From positions 4,436,001 through 4,500,000 of the forward strand of contig NZ_OY762267.1 in NCBI RefSeq assembly GCF_963665245.1: a stretch of DNA of 64,000 nucleotides, written 5' to 3'. Shown here piece by piece: positions 25,441 through 34,807 of this stretch (position 1 is the first letter of the stretch; every line of letters begins with the position of its first letter). The notes under the pieces were generated by a model. That model did no database searches. It had not been told where the DNA came from and saw only the letters and a program-made list of their open reading frames with translations. This stretch comes from an uncultured Paludibaculum sp. Its GTDB lineage: Bacteria; Acidobacteriota; Terriglobia; Bryobacterales; Bryobacteraceae. A program made the translations under genes and the position numbers.

Positions 25441-26634
25441 CTACGACTTCCCGGCGGAGTCCCCATACTCCCAGTCATAAGGGACACCGGTATTGCCCAG
25501 TAGAAACCGCACCAGTTCCGCGAACCCCTTCTCCGCCCGAACATCATTCGACAAAATCAAGGCGCACCGCTGCCCCTTCTCCAGGCACACCAGGGTATTC
25601 GCGGTCTGCCCATCATGCCCGCCCTTCAAGAACCCATGTCCCTGAGGCCCATCGAACACGATCACCCCAAGCCCCGCGTAGAGATCCTTGCGCTGTTGGG
25701 CAGCCGGTAATTCCGGCTGAGCCGGAGGAAACTGATGGGCCGTCTTGATATGGAGTTGCCGCTTCGTCAGCTCCGCGCGCGACGCCGCGCTAAGCCCATC
25801 CCCACGCACCAGCGCCGCCGCGAACTTCGACAGATCCGAGATCGTCGTATCCATGGAGCCCGCCGCCCGCACCTTGCTCCGCTGGTCGTGTTCCTGCGGC
25901 TGGCCCTGGTCGTTCCAACCGTCGGCCAGATTCGCAGCGAAGTCGTCCCGCCACATCAGGCTCGTGCGCGTCATGCCGAGCCGGTCGAAGTTTGCCTTGG
26001 TCAGGTCGCCCACATCCAGCCCGAGACCGAGATCCTTTCGCCCGTGCTCAATGACGAACTGCAATAGGATCAGCCCCTCGCCGGAGTAGCTGTACCGTGC
26101 CCCCGGCTCGAAGTGAATCCGCAGCTTCTCATCCGGCTCCAGAAACCAGAAGTTGCTGAAGCCGATGGAGTGCGTAAGCGCCATGCGGGGCGTGATCTTC
26201 TGCCAGCGCGGATCGCCGGCCAGGTCCTTGTAGGGGCCGTACTTATCGGGAAAGACCGGATCGGGCCCGTACGTCGGCAGCGGCTTCTCGAGATACTCCT
26301 TGATGGGCGTATCCAGGCGTAGCTTGCCCTGCTCGACGAGCTGCATCACCGTATAAGCAAAGACCGTCTTCGTGAGCGACGCCCCGTACATGACAGTATC
26401 TGGAGTCAGCGGCTCGCCCTTGGCGTTGCGGGTGCCGTAAGCCTGCACATACGCGACCTTGCCGTGATCGATCACCGCCAGGGCCAGGCCGTTGGCATCG
26501 GCCTTCTTCATGACCTTGCGGACTTCGGCGTCGATAGCCGGGGGCTTAGGAATGGACTGAGCAGCAGCGGCCAAGGGAAGGATTACGGCGGCCAGGCGGC
26601 AGAACCAGAGGGGGCGGGCAGTGGGGTTGGTCAT
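25441..26634 (-). CDS. Secreted serine hydrolase, beta-lactamase class C fold
   Basis: 397 residues with an N-terminal signal (LWFCRLAAVILPLAAAAQ). The SxxK motif is Ser86-Leu-Thr-Lys89 in YGASLTKT. The second motif is RYSYSGEG, with Tyr as in class C-like esterases, and HGFLKGGHDGQT supplies the third (HxG-like) element. Proteins of this kind are esterases, D-aminopeptidases or penicillin-binding-like enzymes; true beta-lactamase activity is not implied. It ends 15 bases from the convergent dtd. Confidence 0.88.
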   Translation of the reverse strand: MTNPTARPLWFCRLAAVILPLAAAAQSIPKPPAIDAEVRKVMKKADANGLALAVIDHGKVAYVQAYGTRNAKGEPLTPDTVMYGASLTKTVFAYTVMQLVEQGKLRLDTPIKEYLEKPLPTYGPDPVFPDKYGPYKDLAGDPRWQKITPRMALTHSIGFSNFWFLEPDEKLRIHFEPGARYSYSGEGLILLQFVIEHGRKDLGLGLDVGDLTKANFDRLGMTRTSLMWRDDFAANLADGWNDQGQPQEHDQRSKVRAAGSMDTTISDLSKFAAALVRGDGLSAASRAELTKRQLHIKTAHQFPPAQPELPAAQQRKDLYAGLGVIVFDGPQGHGFLKGGHDGQTANTLVCLEKGQRCALILSNDVRAEKGFAELVRFLLGNTGVPYDWEYGDSAGKS

Positions 26635-27074
26635 GAGTTGGGTCTAGGGCTGAGTTCTGAGCTTCGCATACCGGCTGAGGAGCCGGGTCTGAATGGAGGT
26701 ACGTGTACCAGGGTGTGCGAGTTCAGGGGTTCTTCGGAGGTCAGGGCCGTTCCTCCGCGCGGGAACGTCCCCCACCCACCCGCGCGTCCGCCCTGCCAGT
26801 CAAGGAACCGGGCGTACCTTCGCCCGGTCACCGACCGTAAGGGCGGGGCTCCACGCGGAACGCCGCATAGCGAGCGAAACGTGTCCGCACAGTCCGGAGT
26901 CGGAAGTGTCCATACTCCGCTCCCGACTCCGAAGGCCACCGTCGGAGACGTTCATCTGTCCCACCCCGGCTTCCCTCGAAGTGCCGTTTCGTCCGGGCCA
27001 AACCAAGTAGAAACTCTGAACTGGCTCTGGAAGTCCGTTCCCGACCTGGCCCGTGGGGCATCCACCGAACCCAA
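26635..27074. other. Intergenic stretch without a convincing gene
   Basis: About 440 bases before the small frame that follows the kinase. Open frames here are Arg/Pro/Ser-rich and inconsistent with real proteins. The sequence around 26815-26890 (ACCGACCGTAAGGGCGGGG followed by GCGAGCGAAACG) has the look of the GC-rich intergenic repeats seen in acidobacterial genomes; a loosely similar block lies at about 34430-34520. No clear terminator was seen. Confidence 0.4.
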
Positions 27075-27197
27075 TTACTCGACTTTGTTCCGTTCAACGG
27101 TGTAGAACACAGGAGCGAATCGCCGATAGGGACGGTCCACGTATGTTATGCCGTCGGGCTGAATGCCTTCACGCTCGCGGATCAACCGCTCAGTCAA
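27075..27197 (-). CDS. Possible small ORF or gene remnant after the kinase gene
   Basis: A 40-residue frame from TTG 27197 to TAA 27077-27075, overlapping the kinase stop by 8 bases. The composition is protein-like: LTERLIREREGIQPDG, then ITYVDRPYRRFAPVFYTVE. There is no strong ribosome-binding site and the start codon is weak. It could be a real coupled small protein or the last part of a decayed gene. I do not recognise the family. Confidence 0.3.
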   Translation of the reverse strand: MTERLIREREGIQPDGITYVDRPYRRFAPVFYTVERNKVE

Positions 27198-29421
27198 CCA
27201 CTGCCGGGAGCTTCACCCTGCGGATCCGATCATTCAAGCAGTCGGCAATATACAGATTCCCGTCTGCGCCAACCGTTGCGCCCGTGGGTAGGGACAGTCT
27301 GGCAGACGAAGACGGTCCGCCGTCGCCTCTAAAGCCGGCCAACCCGTCACCGGCGATTGTTGTCATCTTGGATTCCGGCTCAAAAGTGACCTTGCGAACA
27401 CAGTGATTCTCGCTGTCGGTGACGTACAGGTTGCCAGCGGAATCCATCGCCAGAGCGACCGGGCCAGACATCGCAGCGGCCAGCGGATGCCCGCCATCCC
27501 CGCTAAACGCCGCTGCTCCTGAGCCGACGATAGTTCGAATCGACGGGGTCGGTCCGAACACTACTCGACGGATGCGGTTGTTGTGTTGATCTCCAATCAG
27601 GAGGTTGTCCCGCCCGTCAAATATGACGCTGGTGGGGCCGGATAGCCTTGAAGACTCCGGAACTCCACCATCGCCATCGAATCCGTCAATTCCACTGCCC
27701 ACCACGGTGGTGATGATGGGATTCGCGCCGAATCTCACCATTCTCACTCGGTGGTTACCATAATCGGCAATAAACAACCTTCCCGTAGAGTCGAATGCTA
27801 AACCCATCGGCGAGCTCAACTGGGCGTCTTGTGGGGCGCCACCATCGCCGGCATAACCTCGAACACCACTACCGGCAATGGTCCGAATGGTCCCTTCCCG
27901 GAAGGAGATCTTTCTGATCCGCGCGTTGTTTTGATCAGTGATGTAAAGGTCACCGGCAGAATCCACAGCGAGAGCAACCGGGTTGTTGAAATGCGCTCGT
28001 CGCGGATCCCCACCATCGCCGCCAAAGGCCATCGTCCCGGTGCCCGCGACCAAAGTCGCGCCAGACGGATCGCCAATTCGGAACCGGTAAATCTGGTGTC
28101 TTCCGGTGGAGCTGAAGTAGATAGTTCCATTCCGGTCGGAGGCAATTCCGTACACATGGCCCAATGATGCTGCGTCACCTCCAGCGACCGTCGAGATGGT
28201 GGGCGCCGGGCACCAGGGCCAGTTGCTTTCGCCGGAGCATAGAATGCGTTCCGCTTGCTTGCCCACCTGGGGCAGCACCGCCGCCGTCAGGCCCGCAGCG
28301 GCAACAATGCCCGCCATCAAAGCGTGCTTACGCTGACGCGAGGGGCCCCGCCGAAATGCTGCCGAGAGTTCCTCGGCGAACTGCTTCGGCGTGGGCTGGC
28401 GCCGCCGGGCATCGAATGACAAAGCCCGGCAGATGACCTGATCCACGGCGTGTGGCAGATCCGGGCGCAACCTCGACAGCGGCACGACTTCGCCGGCTTT
28501 CTGCCGTTCATACATTCCGAATGGGGTTTCGGCCTCAAGGGGCAACCGGCCCGCAAGCATCTCGTAAGCCACAACGCCCAAGGCGTAAATATCGGTAGCG
28601 GTCGTGCTCTGGCCCATCAGTTGTTCAGGCGCGACGTAGTTGACGGTTCCAACGAACGTGACGGTGCGTGTGGCCTCGTCGGATCCGGAGTACTGAACCT
28701 TCGCGATTCCGAAGTCGATCAGCTTGACCAATTCGACGCCCCTGGCGGTACCCTGTAGCATCACGTTTTCGGGTTTGAGATCGCGGTGTAGGATGCCTGC
28801 CTGATGCGCGGCACAGAGTGCGTCCGCGATCTGCCCAATCACGTCTGCAACCCTTGATGCTGGCATTGGGCTCCCTAGATGAGACCTTAGTGTCGCCCCC
28901 TCAACATACTCCATGACGAGGAATACGCGGCCGGTTGCCGTGCCGACATCCAGGGCGCCAACGACTCCGGGATGCCGAATTCGAGCAAGCGCTTCGATCT
29001 CCTGCCGAAACCGGCTCAAGAGTCGGTCTTGCGATTCTCCACCGGGGTACGGGAACTTCAGAACGACAGGGCGCTGGTGTAGTGAACGGTCGTGGGCGAG
29101 ATATACGATTCCACCACCGCCACTCCCGAGTTCGCGTACGATCTCGTAGCGGCCCGCTACAACTTTGCCCGGCGCCGTCGTCCGCTCGCTGGACACCGCG
29201 ATTGCCTGCGCGGCCCGTTCCAGTAACTCGTCCGGAGTCCGGGTAACCGCTGCCAGGAAATCGGCCCCGGCCGACAGATATTCATGGACTAATCGGACTG
29301 CTTCCGCGACGACGTCCGAGGGGGCGCCGCTTTCTTGAATCCACGCCATGCGATCCTGTTCTGGAAGATCCACCGCCTGCTCAAAAAGTGACTTGACCCG
29401 TTCCCAGTGCGCAGGCGTCAT
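27190..29421 (-). CDS. Membrane Ser/Thr protein kinase with extracytoplasmic NHL repeats
   Basis: 743 residues. N-terminal 90 residues are helical. The kinase domain runs about 92-355: GSGGGGIVYLAHD, VVLKFPY (ATP Lys), ILHRDLKPENVML (RD-type catalytic loop), LIDFGIAKV (DFG) and VAPEQLMG. A transmembrane helix follows (HALMAGIVAAAGLTAAVLPQ). Outside are about six NHL repeats, five of them with a GDGG signature (FGGDGG, YAGDGG, FDGDGG, FSGDGG, FRGDGG), each spaced about 56 residues, forming a beta-propeller sensor. The start overlaps the sigma-factor stop by 4 bases (ATGA), so the two are made together. The propeller probably senses an envelope ligand and the kinase may modify the partner sigma factor; that link is inferred from coupling. 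Confidence 0.93.
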   Translation of the reverse strand: MTPAHWERVKSLFEQAVDLPEQDRMAWIQESGAPSDVVAEAVRLVHEYLSAGADFLAAVTRTPDELLERAAQAIAVSSERTTAPGKVVAGRYEIVRELGSGGGGIVYLAHDRSLHQRPVVLKFPYPGGESQDRLLSRFRQEIEALARIRHPGVVGALDVGTATGRVFLVMEYVEGATLRSHLGSPMPASRVADVIGQIADALCAAHQAGILHRDLKPENVMLQGTARGVELVKLIDFGIAKVQYSGSDEATRTVTFVGTVNYVAPEQLMGQSTTATDIYALGVVAYEMLAGRLPLEAETPFGMYERQKAGEVVPLSRLRPDLPHAVDQVICRALSFDARRRQPTPKQFAEELSAAFRRGPSRQRKHALMAGIVAAAGLTAAVLPQVGKQAERILCSGESNWPWCPAPTISTVAGGDAASLGHVYGIASDRNGTIYFSSTGRHQIYRFRIGDPSGATLVAGTGTMAFGGDGGDPRRAHFNNPVALAVDSAGDLYITDQNNARIRKISFREGTIRTIAGSGVRGYAGDGGAPQDAQLSSPMGLAFDSTGRLFIADYGNHRVRMVRFGANPIITTVVGSGIDGFDGDGGVPESSRLSGPTSVIFDGRDNLLIGDQHNNRIRRVVFGPTPSIRTIVGSGAAAFSGDGGHPLAAAMSGPVALAMDSAGNLYVTDSENHCVRKVTFEPESKMTTIAGDGLAGFRGDGGPSSSARLSLPTGATVGADGNLYIADCLNDRIRRVKLPAVVD

Positions 29422-29990
29422 CGTGATCGCATGCTCAATTCTCCGTGCAGCCAGGCACGGGCAACATTCCAGTCGCGCTTCACCGTCCTCGTGGAGACGC
29501 TGAGCAGAGAAGCCACCTCATCAACACTGAGGCCGCCAAAGTAGCGTAGTTCCACGACTCGGCACTGTCGCGCATCCATGCTGGCGAGCCGGTCCAGGGC
29601 GTCACTGAGCACTTCGACATCGATGCCGGCGGAGCCGGAAGCTGATACCAGTTCGGGGCCAGTCACGGTTAGGGCCCGCCGCTCCGCCCGCAATCGCCGG
29701 GCATGGTCCACCAGAATCCGGCGCATAAGTAGAGCCGCCACTCCGTAGAAATGACAGCGATTCTTCCACCGGATGGACGTCGACCGCACCAGCCGCAAGT
29801 AGGTCTCGTGAACAAGTGCGGTGGGCTCCAGGACATGTCCTATCCGCTCCCGAAGCATATAACTTCGCGCGAGTTCTCTGAGTTCCCTATAGACCAGAGG
29901 CACGAGTTCTGCCCACGAGTCCTCGCAATTCAGTCTGCCCAAAACTTCGGTAATGTCGCCGGGAGATGAATCAAAAGAATCAGCGGCCAT
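29418..29990 (-). CDS. ECF-type RNA polymerase sigma factor
   Basis: 190 residues. Region 2: LVPLVYRELRELARSYMLRE and ALVHETYLRLVRS, then WKNRCHFYGVAALLMRRILVDHARRLRAERR; region 4: ALDRLASMDARQCRVVELRYFGGLSVDEVASLLSVSTRTVKRDWNVARAWL. This matches the acidobacterial/planctomycete sigma-70 subgroup that is typically coupled to Ser/Thr kinases instead of anti-sigma factors. GGAG lies about 10 bases before ATG 29990. It leads the sigma-kinase transcript. Confidence 0.93.
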   Translation of the reverse strand: MAADSFDSSPGDITEVLGRLNCEDSWAELVPLVYRELRELARSYMLRERIGHVLEPTALVHETYLRLVRSTSIRWKNRCHFYGVAALLMRRILVDHARRLRAERRALTVTGPELVSASGSAGIDVEVLSDALDRLASMDARQCRVVELRYFGGLSVDEVASLLSVSTRTVKRDWNVARAWLHGELSMRSR

Positions 29991-31357
29991 ATCCCAGTCT
30001 CCAGAAACAATTCCCTCATTGTGTCACAGACAGGGTAAATGGACTGTGCGAGTCGTCGCCCGTAGTGCGAATAGCTCAGAGGCGCCCACAGAATTACCCG
30101 CTTGGCATCGCCCGTTCATCGCTCTCCGTTTCAATCTCGGATCCTGGTGAGAGAAGGGATTCAAGCGTTGTTCGCTCGTGGGCAACAAGCTCGACATCAC
30201 TCGTACTCAGATGGTCCATCGGGCTAACCTTTCCTGCAGATTCACGCTCGCCTGTGGCGCGTCCAAGCACTTCGAGATTGTGTGACCTTGCACTTCCGGT
30301 GGATCGTGGCATTTGGCAACAATTTCAATCGCAACTATGATGTGCATCTCACGGACGAAGAAATGGAACGCGGCATCAGCCACTGCCACCGCGGAGTTCA
30401 TTTCTTCTGCAGAGAAGCAGTCGTCCTGACGTGCCACCCAAGGACGAAGCGAGCGGCACCACGCCTGCTACGCCGGTTCATCGGGGTCAGAGCCGCGAGT
30501 TGGTGGTTGGACCATATCGGTTTCTTGATCTCTCCTTGAGGGCCCCGGAGTCCGCAACACGCCGAGAATATAGTGGCGATATGGCCGAAATGCCCTGTCG
30601 GCTCCGCTGCCTGGTCCCACCATGACGGATGGAAGGATCTCGGTGGAAGCGGTGGCGTGTCGGGGCGGTGGGATGGTAGCGTTTTTGGCTGCGCTGTTGG
30701 GCGTCGGCACCGTGCCGATGATTGAGCGGTGTGCTGTCGGACATACGTAATTGCTTCGATGGTGAGAAGTTCCCCGAAGCCTGGCCGCGCTGTAGAGTTC
30801 CCGGCGCGCACGGTATCGATGGTGCACATCTCGACGCGGCGGGCCTTGCCGTCTGCGGCTGTCGGAAGCGTCGCGTGTGTCTCTGGCGGCCATTCTCGGC
30901 TCCGTCAGGGGCAACTCAGCAGCCCCGCTTGAACTACCAGAAAGCGCTTGTGTGAGAGTCTCAGATTTGATGGCTTGGCGTACCCTTAGCGCGCAGGTTG
31001 CGGTGCTGGGGCCGCGTGTCACACCGCCCAGCGGGGGATTAGGTGGAAGGACTCTCCGAGGCGCTGTTCTGGGTGGGTAGACGGGCGGTATGGGCAGGCG
31101 ATCAACATGCCGATGCGACTGGGACGCTGCCGCCGCTGCGCGATTCTCTAGGCGCATCCGTGGGTCGGGTTGCGGTATATAGAGAGGGCAACGGGGCAGC
31201 CAAAGGCCTCACGTCAGATGAAAAAGACGCGAGTTGTGATGGACCGCCCCGACGGCCTATGTTCGACAAGGGGTTCTTTCGTCAGCAAGCTGAGATGTTG
31301 GGCCCTCCTTCTCACTAACAGGCATGCAATACTTCTCTAGCGCGTCAGCCTTGTACC
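29991..31357. other. 1.37-kb region with no convincing gene
   Basis: Open frames on both strands overlap and look like shadows (Arg, Pro, His-rich). Two weak candidates on the minus strand are worth noting. One is 30094-30219, 41 residues (MDHLSTSDVELVAHERTTLE), with AGGAAAGG about 9 bases upstream. The other is 30207-30437, whose stop overlaps the first start. Their third-base GC is only about half, lower than flanking genes. GC is slightly reduced across the region. It may be decayed coding sequence. Confidence 0.35.
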
Positions 31358-32332
31358 TCACCTGCTTCCATTTGTGCCCGATTGAGGCGGGGTCGGATGA
31401 ATACATTTCCTCATAGTGACTGCGACGATTCCGAGCCCCATGCCTACCATCCAGAAGCTGACCGGCTCCGGAGTTGCGGTCACGTCTCCGCTGTTAACCG
31501 GGTATAGGTAGCCAGCGTCGGACGTAATGCCAGGATCGTCGACTAGGTTGCCTTGCGCATCGTAGACCTGTACATTTGCAACGGTCGCCGTATTCAGGAA
31601 GTCGGCGAAAGCGGATCCATTTCCGTAATTGCCACTGCTGCTGGATTCATCGGTGCAGAGTATGCCATTGAAATACGAGCAGTAGAGACTAGCTTCGAAG
31701 CTCAACCGGTAATTCAGGCGGTGTTGCGAGAACGGCGCGGTCATGGTCACAGTGGTGGCTAAGGGGAAATCTTCCTGCGGATGGTTCGAAGCCTGCCAGA
31801 CGCCGGTATTGCCGAACTGGGGGGACGCGAACCGCACGCCGACCAGAGAGTCGAAGAGCCTGAAGTCAGCGCTGCCCTCTATATCGAAGGTAAATGTGAT
31901 GGTGCCGGTGGCGACGTTGGCAAGATCCAACCCGTCGGAAATTCCGGCAATTGCGAAGAGGCGTCGGCCTGTCGTGGGCAGCAGGTTCGTAAGGTAGCCT
32001 TCGCGATGTTCGGAAAGACTGACAGAAACGCCTAGTCCTGGAACCATTGCACCGTCCGTCTTCACTTGGGCAGCGGCTGCGTACGCCCAAGAGTAGTTGT
32101 GATTGTTGCTAACGCCGCTTCCAGAGGATCCGATGGAGATCAGGTCGCCGGTGGAATTGGTGGTGCAGTTGTAGAAGTCCTGGTTGCACACGGTTACGGT
32201 AATGGTCGATGCGTCAGCCGGATTGGTCGCGAGGAACAATCCTCCGACGCACCAAACTGCGGGAGCTAGCAGGCTCGCTGCGGAGCGCAGCAGACTGCTC
32301 AAAGAAGTGTCGCGCACGATATCTTCCTCCAT
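31358..32332 (-). CDS. PEP-CTERM sorted exported protein
   Basis: 324 residues from ATG 32332 (TTG 32350 possible). A long signal peptide (SSLLRSAASLLAPAVWCVGGLFLATNPADA) leads into a Ser/Thr/Asn-rich beta-type body. The C-terminus carries the sorting signal: TPEP, a hydrophobic helix VSFWMVGMGLGIVAVT and basic MRK. PEP-CTERM proteins are processed by exosortase and exported to the surface or biofilm matrix. No exosortase is in the window. Six cysteines (two in CNQDFYNCTT, others around 195-240) could form disulfides. The body matches no family I recognise. Confidence 0.88.
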   Translation of the reverse strand: MEEDIVRDTSLSSLLRSAASLLAPAVWCVGGLFLATNPADASTITVTVCNQDFYNCTTNSTGDLISIGSSGSGVSNNHNYSWAYAAAAQVKTDGAMVPGLGVSVSLSEHREGYLTNLLPTTGRRLFAIAGISDGLDLANVATGTITFTFDIEGSADFRLFDSLVGVRFASPQFGNTGVWQASNHPQEDFPLATTVTMTAPFSQHRLNYRLSFEASLYCSYFNGILCTDESSSSGNYGNGSAFADFLNTATVANVQVYDAQGNLVDDPGITSDAGYLYPVNSGDVTATPEPVSFWMVGMGLGIVAVTMRKCIHPTPPQSGTNGSR

Positions 32333-32671
32333 TCTGTTCAGCTCTAACAACCGGCTTACCGACGAGTAGCTCCTGGCCTGGCGTTTCCCGCGCCGGTCCG
32401 TCCATGAGGAAACGCATCTTGCTTGAACAGGCGAACGAGCGGGGGAAAGCGGGACATTTCTTTCTCGGCCTCCGGGGTATCCATGGACCGCTAGGATCGG
32501 GCAGCCTGCGTATCTGGCAGGCGCTTACCGCGAATGGCGACTCCAGTTCGGCGGTAGTCGACGAGGGGGTGCGCGCCTCGCTGCAGCCGGATTACACACG
32601 CCCAGCGAAACCACCCGGCCTACCCCGCCATCCTCCGCCCATCCCCACCCTCATCCACCACCCACGCGTGT
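32333..32671. other. Intergenic stretch between divergent PEP-CTERM and sulfatase genes
   Basis: 340 bases. It should hold the promoters of both divergent genes. No convincing -35/-10 pair or operator stood out. A plus-strand open frame passing through it is Arg/Pro-rich and not credible. Confidence 0.5.
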
Positions 32672-34252
32672 ATGCTGAGTAACACCATGCCAAGCATCCC
32701 TCGTCGCAGCATGCTCGCCCTCCCCTGGCTCGCTGGTCGTCCCCTCGCCAACCTCGCCTCGGGCGCTGCCCCCGCACCCGCCAGGCCCAACATCCTCTTC
32801 GTCATGACCGACGACCATGCGTCCCAGGCGATCGGCTGCTACGGCAGTAAGGTGAATCAGACCCCCAACCTCGACCGGCTCGCCAAGGAAGGCATGCGCA
32901 TGGACCGGGTCTTCGCCACCAACTCCATCTGCACGCCCAGCCGCGCCACCATCCTCACCGGCAAGTACAGCCACCTGAACGGCGTGCCCGTCTTCAATCG
33001 CTTCGACGGGTCCCAACCCACCGTCGCCAAGCTCCTGCAGCAGGCCGGCTACTACACGGCCATGGTCGGCAAGTGGCACCTCGGCAGCAACCCCACCGGC
33101 TTCGACTACTGGAATATCCTGCCCGGACAGGGCGTCTACAACAATCCGACCTTCTACGACAAAGACGGCTCCCAGGTGTACAAGGGCTATGCCACGGACG
33201 TCATCACAGACGTCACGATGGAGGCGCTGAAGAACCGGCCCAAGGACAAACCGTTCTTCATGATGTCCCACCACAAAGCGCCCCATCGCGAGTGGACGCC
33301 CGACGAGAAGCATAGGAAGATGTTCGCGAACCGCCACATCCCGGAGCCCGCCAATCTGCGCGACGACTACGCTGGCCGGACCGACGCCCTCCGCGAACAG
33401 CAGCAGTCGGTCTTCCGGGACCTCACGCGCTTCGATCTGAAGCTCACGCCGCCAGCCGGACTCTCCGGCACGGAGTTGCGCCAGTGGATGATGGCCAAGC
33501 CCACCGAAGTCGAAACGGTGGTGGACGGCGTGAAGCGAACCCTCGCCGGTAAGGAGTTGGACTCCTGGAAATACCAGCGCTACATGCAGGACTACCTGGC
33601 CTGCGTGCAGAGTGTGGACGACAACATGGGCCGGCTGCTGGACTCGCTGGACGCCAACGGCCTCGCGGAGAACACCGTGGTGATCTACACCAGCGATCAG
33701 GGCTTCTTCCTGGGCGAACACGGCCTGTTCGACAAGCGGTTCATGTACGAAGAGTCGCTGCGGATGCCATTCCTGGTCCGGTGGCCCGCGGGCATCCGGC
33801 CGGGCAGCACCTCGAACGCGATTGGCATCAACTCCGACTTCGCGCCCACGTTCCTGGATCTCGCCGGCCAGCCTACGCCCAGCGACATGCAGGGCCGCAG
33901 CTTCCTGCCCGTTTGGAAAGGGAAGACGCCGCGGGACTGGCGCCGCTCGATGTACTACCGCTACTACCACGATCCCGGCGATCACAACACACGTGCCCAC
34001 TACGGAGTCCGCACCGACACCCACAAGCTGATCTATTTCTGGAAGAAGGACCAGTGGGAATGCTACGACTTGGTGGCGGACCCGGAGGAGATGCACAACC
34101 TCTACAACGAGCCCAAGGCCCAGAAGCTCGTGGCGCAGTTGAAGAAGGAGCTTTACCGGCTCAAGAAGGAAGTGAAGGACGACGACCAGTTCGCGAACGA
34201 GCAGCCCAAGGAATCGTCGTACGTCCAGGCGCCTCCACCCAAAAAGCAGTGA
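32672..34252 (+). CDS. Sulfatase (type I, formylglycine-dependent), exported
   Basis: 526 residues. The N-terminus has a twin-Arg-like signal (PRRSMLALPWLAGRPLA). ARPNILFVMTDDHASQAIGCYG gives the metal-binding Asp pair. Cys87 in ICTPSRATILTG is the formylglycine site; MVGKWHLG, YTSDQGFFLGEHGLFDKR and the C-terminal THKLIYFW complete the family pattern. It most resembles sulfatases acting on sugar sulfate esters (heparan N-sulfoglucosamine/arylsulfatase type). Cys-type sulfatases need a maturase; none is in the window. ATG 32687 is an alternative start. A hairpin terminator follows. Confidence 0.92.
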   Translation: MLSNTMPSIPRRSMLALPWLAGRPLANLASGAAPAPARPNILFVMTDDHASQAIGCYGSKVNQTPNLDRLAKEGMRMDRVFATNSICTPSRATILTGKYSHLNGVPVFNRFDGSQPTVAKLLQQAGYYTAMVGKWHLGSNPTGFDYWNILPGQGVYNNPTFYDKDGSQVYKGYATDVITDVTMEALKNRPKDKPFFMMSHHKAPHREWTPDEKHRKMFANRHIPEPANLRDDYAGRTDALREQQQSVFRDLTRFDLKLTPPAGLSGTELRQWMMAKPTEVETVVDGVKRTLAGKELDSWKYQRYMQDYLACVQSVDDNMGRLLDSLDANGLAENTVVIYTSDQGFFLGEHGLFDKRFMYEESLRMPFLVRWPAGIRPGSTSNAIGINSDFAPTFLDLAGQPTPSDMQGRSFLPVWKGKTPRDWRRSMYYRYYHDPGDHNTRAHYGVRTDTHKLIYFWKKDQWECYDLVADPEEMHNLYNEPKAQKLVAQLKKELYRLKKEVKDDDQFANEQPKESSYVQAPPPKKQ

Positions 34253-34807
34253 CGGGCGGCTGAAGGGCTGTCAGGAAGGTGGGGCGAGCCTCCAGGATTG
34301 CGGGCCGGCTGTCGAGCCGGCCTTCTTCGTTCGGGAACGACCAGCACTCCAGAATCTTCAGGGGTGCCTCGCATGGCCCTTCGGGCCGCCAAAGCGAATG
34401 AAGCCGCGTTACGAACCCCAACCGTCAGGGAGGGGTCGCCGGCCGTTGCGAACCGCGCACGTCAGTAAGCGGGCACCGGCTCGTGGCACGTCTTTAACGG
34501 AGCCCCTGAGGACGCGCCGCCGACGATCAGCCTGCGCTTCCATCGCCACCAAAAAATGGTTTCCATTCCCCCGGCCATCGGCCGGGGCCCGCCCCAAATC
34601 TCAAGAGGACGGCTCCACCCCTACGTGATCAATTTCTATCTTTCTTCCCCTGCAATTGCTCACATCAGTTTTCTCAGTCACGCCCCTTCAAAATAATCTT
34701 CACACCCCGCAACCCACTGCACCTGAATCGCTTACCAATTCTCCCCGTCTGGAGCCCGAGCGGAAAACTTCCATCCCTCCGCTATCGTGCGCCTCAAGGA
34801 GAACACT
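34253..34807. other. Intergenic stretch with terminator, repeat-like block and AT-rich leader
   Basis: About 550 bases. The first part holds the sulfatase terminator (34303-34329). The middle (34430-34520) is GC-rich and resembles the block at about 26815. The last 180 bases drop in GC (34620-34700, with CAAAATAATCTTC) and are likely to contain the promoter of the gene starting at 34808. No frame is credible. Confidence 0.5.
34303..34329 (+). terminator. Rho-independent terminator after sulfatase gene
   Basis: GGCCGGCT (34303-34310), loop GTCG, AGCCGGCC (34315-34322), followed by TTCTTCG. A perfect 8-bp GC-rich stem with a short T-rich tail, 50 bases after the sulfatase stop. Confidence 0.65.

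Noticed and set aside
26464..27105. 213-residue plus-strand frame across the beta-lactamase 5' end and the gap
   Set aside because: It overlaps the well-supported minus-strand hydrolase and is Arg/Pro/Ser-rich with no motif.
30468..31157. 229-residue minus-strand frame in the gene-poor block
   Set aside because: Arg/Pro/His-rich with no family resemblance, and overlapped by other equally poor frames.
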